From Paracoccaceae bacterium (GTDB taxonomy: Bacteria; Pseudomonadota; Alphaproteobacteria; Rhodobacterales; Rhodobacteraceae), in NCBI GenBank assembly GCA_014654775.1, contig JACVZW010000071.1:149476-213475 (forward strand): 64,000 nucleotides of DNA. The letters are read 5' to 3'. Under the pieces are notes generated by a model. That model saw nothing but the letters and a program-made list of their open reading frames with translations, was not told the DNA's origin and did no database searches. The position numbers were made by a program, and so were the translations under genes. The first letter of the stretch is position 1; each line of letters starts with the position of its first letter. This document shows, in pieces, positions 59,336-64,000 of this stretch.

Positions 59336-60543
59336 CCCCCGTTCCCCCCGTCTACGGCCACCGCATCGAACGCCACCCGGCCATCGCCGTGCTGGTCATC
59401 GCCCTCTTGGTCTTTACCATCGGCGCCACCGTGGTCGAGGTGCCCTATCTCGGCGCGAATGGCGCCATGGTCGACTTCGACGCCTTCTACATCGTCAGCC
59501 AGATGATCGCCGAAGGCCGCCTGTCCGAAGCCTATGACCCCGATGTGATGATGGAACGGCAGAGCGAACTCGCCGGCAAAAAGATCTTCATGCCCTGGAC
59601 CTATCCGCCCCCCTTCGATCTGGTGGTGGTCCCCTTCGCCATGGTCCCGCGCGGCCTTTCCTACGCCATCTTCATGCTGGTCACGCTGGCGGCCTATATG
59701 CTGGTCCTGCGCCGCCTCTCGGGACCCTACCTTTCCTCCGTCCTGATCGCCATTTTCCCCGCCTTGCTGGTGGTCACCCGCGTGGGCCAGAACGGCCTCA
59801 TGATCGCCGCCATCATTGGCCTCTTCGCGCTCTGGTGGCTTGACGATCGCACGCGCACGCGGGCGGGCCTGCCCCTCGGCCTCTTGGTGATCAAGCCGCA
59901 TCTGGGCATCGGCATCGGTTTTCTCGTCCTCGTCTCGGGCCACTGGCGCACGCTCCTCGTGGGTTTCACCACCGTCGGTGTCGGGGCGCTCCTGTCGCTG
60001 CTGGCCTTCGGCCCCGAACCATGGGCGGCTTTTCTGCAGGCCACCCGCATCGCGGGCGAAAACATGGAACAGGGCCTCTACCCCCTCTTCCGCATGACCT
60101 CGGCCTATGCCGCGGCTTTCAGCTTTGGCCTGCCCTCGGGCATGGCCCTTGCGCTGCACGGTCTTTTGGCCCTGCTCGCCCTCGCGGCCATCGCGGCGAC
60201 GCGCCTTCTGCACTGGCCCCCCCGGCGGCAGATGGGCGTGGCCCTCTTCGCCACCCTCGCCATCAGCCCCTATAACTACGATTACGACATGGCGGTCCTC
60301 GGCCTGTCGCTGGCCCTGCTGGCACCCGACCTGATCCGCTTCGGCCACTGGGGCGAACGGTTGGCCCTGCTCGGGGCGACTTGGCTCTGCACCGGATCGG
60401 GCCTTTACATCACGATCTACGTGCTGGACGGCACGCCCTACAACGCCAACAGCTATCTGTCGCTGGGCGGGATCGGCTTTGTCCTCATGGCCGCTCTGAT
60501 GGCGCGCATCCTCCTGCGCGCCCGCGCAGCCGATACGCCCTAG
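59332..60543 (+). CDS. GT87-family glycosyltransferase
   Basis: The 403-residue polytopic membrane protein belongs to the GT-C fold DUF2029/GT87 group, which uses polyprenyl-phosphate-linked sugars. It has about nine to ten membrane segments and an early acidic VDFDAFY near 47-53 that fits the catalytic Asp of GT-C enzymes. It is the natural acceptor transferase for the arabinose donor made by its neighbours (inference), although GT87 members also include mannosyltransferases. GTGA start overlap with the DprE2-like gene, and 4-nt convergent overlap with glf. Confidence 0.8.
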   Translation: MTPVPPVYGHRIERHPAIAVLVIALLVFTIGATVVEVPYLGANGAMVDFDAFYIVSQMIAEGRLSEAYDPDVMMERQSELAGKKIFMPWTYPPPFDLVVVPFAMVPRGLSYAIFMLVTLAAYMLVLRRLSGPYLSSVLIAIFPALLVVTRVGQNGLMIAAIIGLFALWWLDDRTRTRAGLPLGLLVIKPHLGIGIGFLVLVSGHWRTLLVGFTTVGVGALLSLLAFGPEPWAAFLQATRIAGENMEQGLYPLFRMTSAYAAAFSFGLPSGMALALHGLLALLALAAIAATRLLHWPPRRQMGVALFATLAISPYNYDYDMAVLGLSLALLAPDLIRFGHWGERLALLGATWLCTGSGLYITIYVLDGTPYNANSYLSLGGIGFVLMAALMARILLRARAADTP

Positions 60544-61676
60544 ACGGGACCTGCCGCGAAGGCGGGCATCGCCGCGCCCTCGCGCAGCCACATCCGCGCG
60601 GCGTCCAGCGCCTCGCGGATCGTCTGATCCATGTCGATATAGCGATAGGTTCCCAGCCGCCCGACAAAGGTCACCCCCCGCTCGGCCCGCGCCCGCGCCA
60701 CATAGGCCGCCAGCAACGCCTGATCCGCCACCAGCCGGATCGGGTAATAGGGCAGGTCCCCCGGCCCGCAATCCCGCGAATACTCGCGATAACAGACCGT
60801 GCCCGCATGGCTTTCCCACGGCGCGAAATGCTTGTGCTCCGTCACCCGCGTATAGGGCACCGCCGCATCCGGGTAGTTCATCACCGCGCAGCCCTGATGA
60901 TCACCCCGGTCTGTGAACCGCTCGAAATCCAGCGTCCGATAGCCCAGCCGCCCCAGCGCATGATCGAAATACCCATCCAGCGGACCGGAATAGAAGACAT
61001 GCCGCCACGCCCCCGCCGCTTCGGCCCGGAAGGCCGCCTTCAGGCGCAGCTCGATCAGCGGATGGTCCAGCATCGCCGCCACCATGGCGCTATAACCTGC
61101 CTCGGGCATGCCCTGATGGCGGTGGAAGAAATAGTTGTCCTCATAGCTGAACCGCAGCGGCAAGCGCTTCAGGATTGCCGCCGGAAGCATCTCTGGCCCG
61201 ACCCCCCACTGCTTTTCCGTATAGCCCTTGAAAAACGCCTCGTAGAGCGGCCGCCCCACCATCCGCAGCGCCTGCTCCTCAAAGCTCACCGCCTCGCCCG
61301 GCCCGCCCTCGGCCTGCGCCGCGATGAAGGCACGCGCCTCCTCGGGGCGAAGGCAGCGCCCAAAGAACTGGTTGATCGTGTGCAGATTGATGGGCAGCGT
61401 ATAGACCGCCCCCCCCACCATGGCCTTCACCCGATGCAGAAAAGGCCGGAACCGCGCAAAGCGGTTCGCATAGGTCCAGACCTCGTCATCATCGGTGTGA
61501 AAGATATGCGGGCCGTGGACATGCACCATCACGCCCGTCTCTTCGTCGCGCCGGGTGTGGCAATTGCCCGCCACATGGTCGCGCGCCTCCTGCACGACCG
61601 ATGCCACCCCCGCCTCGGCCAGCACCCGCGCGATCACCGCACCGGACAGACCCGCCCCCACCACCAGAACCCGCAC
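60540..61676 (-). CDS. glf: UDP-galactopyranose mutase
   Basis: The 378-residue flavoenzyme converts UDP-galactopyranose to UDP-galactofuranose. It has the FAD-binding VLVVGAGLSGAVIARVL near the N-terminus, HVHGPHIFHTDDDEVW near 52, and family segments GYTEKQWG and YYPIRL. The start is a GTG at 61676 with AAGGTG upstream. The ATG at 61736 would place a non-conserved 20-residue lead before the Rossmann strand. It is convergent with the GT87 gene. Confidence 0.92.
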   Translation of the reverse strand: MRVLVVGAGLSGAVIARVLAEAGVASVVQEARDHVAGNCHTRRDEETGVMVHVHGPHIFHTDDDEVWTYANRFARFRPFLHRVKAMVGGAVYTLPINLHTINQFFGRCLRPEEARAFIAAQAEGGPGEAVSFEEQALRMVGRPLYEAFFKGYTEKQWGVGPEMLPAAILKRLPLRFSYEDNYFFHRHQGMPEAGYSAMVAAMLDHPLIELRLKAAFRAEAAGAWRHVFYSGPLDGYFDHALGRLGYRTLDFERFTDRGDHQGCAVMNYPDAAVPYTRVTEHKHFAPWESHAGTVCYREYSRDCGPGDLPYYPIRLVADQALLAAYVARARAERGVTFVGRLGTYRYIDMDQTIREALDAARMWLREGAAMPAFAAGPV

Positions 61677-61800
61677 CAGATCACCTTGCACACACAACAC
61701 ACGGCAGAGGATGGGAAAATTCCGTCCCATCCGCAAGACCGCAAGAATGACGGGCCATCGCCGCGCCCCGAAAGAGCCGCCGCGCCGAAGACCCGGCCCG

Positions 61801-62961
61801 TCATCCGCGCCGGATCAGGAACAGCGCCCCCGTCGCCAAAAGCCCGACCCCCGCCGTCAGCCAGATCGCCTGAAGCCCCCAAGCCGCCAGCGCCGCGCCA
61901 AAGATCAGCGGCGCCGCCGCCTGCAACACGCGGGCCGGGGCATTCAACCAGCCCAGACGCGCCCCATAGCCCGCCGCCCCGAACAGGGCGAGCGGCAGCG
62001 TCCCCTTGGCGATGGTCAGAATCCCATTGCCCGCCCCGTGCAGCAGCGCAAAGGCATAGGCCGCAGGTCCTCCGAACAGCACAAGACAGAGGGCCGCCAC
62101 CGGATGGGCCGCCGCCGCCAAGCGGGCCGAGGCCAAGGGATGAAACCGCCGCAACAGGCCGAATTCCAACACGCGCGCCGCCACCTGCGCCGGTCCGATC
62201 AGCGCCCCGGCGGCAATCGCAACCGCCGTGCTCGCCCCCGCCGCCTGCAGCAGCCCGGGCAGATGCGCCGCCATCGCCGTCGAGGTGAACCATGTGGCCG
62301 CAAAGACAAAGGCCAGACACCAAAGCGCAAAGCGCGGCGGGGGCGGCCCCTCCGCGCTCTGTTGCGCGGGCGCGACCATCCGCTCGGATCCCGACGGAAG
62401 CAGCGCGTTCAGCGGCAGGGCCAGACAAAGCTGGATCAGCGCCCAGCCCAGACAGGCCTCCCGCCATCCCCATGTCGACAGCATCACCCCGGACAGCGGC
62501 CAGCCGACCGTGCTCGCAAACCCCGCGATCAACGTGATGCCGGTGATGGGTCCCCGCGCCTCCTTGCCATAGATGCCCGCAAGCGTGGCAAAACCGGCCT
62601 CATAAAGCCCGATGCCCATGCCCAGCCCGATCACGGCCCATCCCACGAACAGGATGGCAGGTGACGGGGCCAAGGCAAGCAGACCAAGGCCCGCCGCGAA
62701 AACAAGGTTGGACAGCATCAGCACGCCGCGCCCACCGAACCCGTCAATGCGCGCCCCGGCCCAAGGCCCCACCATGGCCGAAACCAGCATCGCCATCGAA
62801 AAGGCCCCAAAGATCCAGACTGGCGACAGCCCAAAGGTCTCGGCCATGGGCACAGCCAGAACCGCTGGAATGTAATAGCTCGACGCCCAACTCACGGTCA
62901 TCGAGGTGCCGAGGGCGGCCACGATGGCCCCGCGCCGTGCTGGCGCCAGCCGTGGGATCAT
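61801..62961 (-). CDS. MFS transporter
   Basis: The 386-residue protein has about 12 hydrophobic segments and the MFS loop GPWAGARIDGFGGR near 66. It is 129 nt downstream of an ArsR regulator on the same strand and so is probably controlled by it. Export of a metalloid or an organoarsenical is a plausible role by context only. The ATG at 62961 is used; the upstream in-frame segment is Arg/Gly-rich and not conserved. Ribosome-binding site is weak (GATGGTG). Confidence 0.78.
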   Translation of the reverse strand: MIPRLAPARRGAIVAALGTSMTVSWASSYYIPAVLAVPMAETFGLSPVWIFGAFSMAMLVSAMVGPWAGARIDGFGGRGVLMLSNLVFAAGLGLLALAPSPAILFVGWAVIGLGMGIGLYEAGFATLAGIYGKEARGPITGITLIAGFASTVGWPLSGVMLSTWGWREACLGWALIQLCLALPLNALLPSGSERMVAPAQQSAEGPPPPRFALWCLAFVFAATWFTSTAMAAHLPGLLQAAGASTAVAIAAGALIGPAQVAARVLEFGLLRRFHPLASARLAAAAHPVAALCLVLFGGPAAYAFALLHGAGNGILTIAKGTLPLALFGAAGYGARLGWLNAPARVLQAAAPLIFGAALAAWGLQAIWLTAGVGLLATGALFLIRRG

Positions 62962-63090
62962 GATCGGCGCACCATCAAGACCGACGGCACCGCGCGGGCC
63001 AACCTGGCTTCTGCGCCAGCGACGCTGCGCACCGCCTCCCGCCCGGCGGGCAACAGCCCCATCCACGGTTGCGCCCGACAGGCGTCCCGC

Positions 63091-63408
63091 TCATGCGGCA
63101 CCTGTGCGGGACGGAACCGTCACCCCAGAACAGCATTCCGAGGTCAGAAAGCCCACAATCCCCTGCATCGCAGGGAAATCGACCCGGTTAAAGACCTCGC
63201 GACCCTGTTTTTCCTGCAGCACCAGCCCGGCCTCCACCAGCGTGGACAGATGATGCGCCAGCGTCGACGGCGGCAGGCCCAGAAGCATTCCGATATCCCC
63301 GACGCGCAGACCCGCCTCCCCGGCCTTCACCAAAAGGCGAAAGATCGACAGGCGGGCATCATGGCCCAAGGCGGCCAAGGCGCGGGCATGGGGGCTGGTC
63401 ACGCTCAT
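63091..63408 (-). CDS. ArsR-family metalloregulator-like repressor
   Basis: The 105-residue winged-helix protein has ARLSIFRLLVKAG, LPPSTLAHHLSTLVEAGLV (recognition helix) and a C-terminal ECC pair (C92, C93). Vicinal C-terminal Cys occur in the Acidithiobacillus-type ArsR (C95, C96, C102), but the third Cys is missing here. It has no ribosome-binding site, and its predicted start of transcription is at the ATG. It precedes the MFS gene. Confidence 0.82.
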   Translation of the reverse strand: MSVTSPHARALAALGHDARLSIFRLLVKAGEAGLRVGDIGMLLGLPPSTLAHHLSTLVEAGLVLQEKQGREVFNRVDFPAMQGIVGFLTSECCSGVTVPSRTGAA

Positions 63409-63414
63409 GTTGCG

Positions 63415-63442
63415 ATCATAACCACAGTCCTAGTTTTGTAAA
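63415..63442 (-). promoter_or_regulatory. Predicted promoter of the arsR-type gene
   Basis: On the minus strand TTTACA (63442-63437) and TATGAT (63420-63415) are 16 bp apart. A start 6-7 nt after the -10 would fall at 63408, the A of the ATG. CCTA/TAGG flanks (63429-63432 and 63447-63450) form a loose dyad. Confidence 0.45.
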
Positions 63443-63724
63443 TGCATAGGAGCGCCACCACAGCCCCGCGCGCCACAAGGCAAGGGGCTGCACCGCCCCT
63501 TTAGGGCCCCTCTCTGCGACCGAATAGGTCAGAAAACCTGCCCGGACCGGGCGCAGGACGTTCAAACCGCCGACCCGCTTTAGCCGCAAACGACGGCAGG
63601 TGTTGCCTTTCTGAACCAAAGGGAAAGCGCTGCCCGGAAGGATCGCAGCTGATCCTGTCCTCCGGAATGGCGAAGGGGCCGGACAAAGCTTGCGCTTCCT
63701 CCGGCCCCTTACATCTTCGGGTCT
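63443..63724. other. Intergenic region between arsR-type and 59-residue genes
   Basis: The space contains AGGATC/GATCCT (63639-63656) and the terminator at 63673-63710. I see no coding ORF or RNA gene in the remainder. Confidence 0.5.
63673..63710 (-). terminator. Terminator of the 59-residue gene
   Basis: AAGGGGCCGGA (63673-63683) and TCCGGCCCCTT (63700-63710) form a perfect 11-bp stem. The 16-nt loop can pair further through AAGC/GCTT. Confidence 0.65.
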
Positions 63725-63904
63725 TCACTGCACGGTCTTGCCAAGTCGCATTTCCAACAGTGCCACGAATTTCTCGCGGAAGTCCGGGCGGCCAGAGAGG
63801 ATCGTCATCACCTCATTGGCGCCCCATTCCTTCACGTCGACACGGCCACTCTGGGCCCACTCGTCGATCAGGGTCTGCAGTTCAGTCAGTTCACGGTCAT
63901 ACAT
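63725..63904 (-). CDS. 59-residue small protein of unknown function
   Basis: The ORF reads MYDRELTELQTLIDEWAQSG, then a helical acidic segment with WGANEVMTILSGRPDFREKF, ending ALLEMRLGKTVQ. It is amphipathic and predicted mostly helical. There is no signal or membrane segment. Codon use and helical pattern look real, and it is followed by a strong terminator. I do not recognise a family. It sits downstream of hairpins that end the porin-like gene, so it may be expressed by read-through or from a promoter in that gap. Confidence 0.6.
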   Translation of the reverse strand: MYDRELTELQTLIDEWAQSGRVDVKEWGANEVMTILSGRPDFREKFVALLEMRLGKTVQ

Positions 63905-63921
63905 TTTATGTGATTGCCAAG

Positions 63922-63973
63922 TTACCGGACAGGATCCGGTAAGCCCCCCCGGCCGGTTTCCCGGCCGGGGGGG
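63922..63973 (-). terminator. Two strong hairpins after the porin-like gene
   Basis: A perfect 13-bp GC stem has arms at 63944-63956 and 63961-63973 with loop TTTC. A second stem TTACCGG/CCGGTAA has arms at 63922-63928 and 63936-63942. They stand between the porin-like gene and the 59-residue gene. Confidence 0.6.
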
Positions 63974-63981
63974 GTGTGTCA

Positions 63982-64000
63982 TCAGAAGGTGAAGGACGAG
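63982..64000 (-). CDS. C-terminal end of a probable outer-membrane protein
   Basis: Only the last five codons, read SSFTF then TGA, are in the window. A C-terminal Phe after alternating hydrophobic residues is the outer-membrane beta-barrel assembly signal, so a porin-like protein is likely. Nothing else of the gene can be seen. Confidence 0.4.

Overview
The window is about 64 kb of high-GC DNA with dense, mostly operonic genes. Gene content and protein sequences look like a member of the Rhodobacteraceae (Alphaproteobacteria). The pointers are the near-universal GC bias at third positions, GTGA/ATGA stop-start overlaps, a CueR/CopA/CopZ set, an IolC/IolB/IolE set, an NsrR-like Rrf2 regulator and an HNH endonuclease whose N-terminus is typical of that family. 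No rRNA, tRNA, CRISPR array, insertion sequence or prophage was recognised. The window starts inside an HNH endonuclease gene and ends at the last codons of a probable outer-membrane protein.

Layout. 0.5-9.1 kb (minus): a form II CoxL-type molybdenum hydroxylase operon (coxG-coxS-coxL-coxM), preceded by a LuxR response regulator, a FIST sensor protein and a NahK/ErcS-like hybrid histidine kinase. 9.2-11.2 kb: a lipoprotein lytic transglycosylase and a non-pyrrolysine MttB-family methyltransferase. 11.4-22.7 kb (minus): a complete glycogen operon, glgP-glgB-glgC-glgA-glgX-pgm. 23-28 kb: an Rrf2 [Fe-S] regulator, an M19 dipeptidase, and cueR-copA divergent from copZ with two CueR-type promoters. 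28-32 kb: a 43-residue Gln-rich ORF, a TfoX C-terminal domain protein, ndk, an ABC-F ATPase, an L,D-transpeptidase and a small lipoprotein. 32.4-39.3 kb: a LacI regulator and cyclitol/inositol catabolism genes in two divergent arms around a perfect 18-bp operator. 39.7-42.8 kb: a secreted unknown, a flavin monooxygenase and an AraC regulator. 42.9-50.1 kb (minus): a cytosine-deaminase-type amidohydrolase, a BMP-type binding protein, an amidase and an ABC transporter. 50.8-55.2 kb: an unknown protein, a LysR regulator with aspartate ammonia-lyase, trmO and mtnA. 55.4-61.7 kb: a UbiA-HAD, GtrA, DprE1-like, DprE2-like and GT87 operon next to glf. 61.8-64 kb: a MFS transporter with an ArsR regulator, then a 59-residue protein.

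How the parts fit together. The glycogen genes cover synthesis (GlgC, GlgA, GlgB), breakdown (GlgP, GlgX) and the link to glucose-6-phosphate (Pgm). A LacI-type operator-like sequence lies in the predicted glgP promoter. The UbiA/DprE1/DprE2/GT87/Glf block resembles the furanose-donor enzymes of mycobacterial arabinogalactan and of Azorhizobium Nod-factor arabinosylation, so a lipid-linked arabinofuranose and galactofuranose surface glycan is a reasonable inference. The BMP transporter operon looks like scavenging of a pyrimidine-like or other cyclic amide compound.

Non-coding signals of interest are a dispersed repeat with a 12-bp internal period (29.2 and 50.3 kb), a shared intergenic hairpin element (11.3 and 16.7 kb), pairs of perfect AT-rich palindromes at gene ends, and a triple TGCTTAGGC motif upstream of the flavin monooxygenase. 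All motif and promoter calls were made by eye, and all function calls rest on recognition of family motifs, not on searches.
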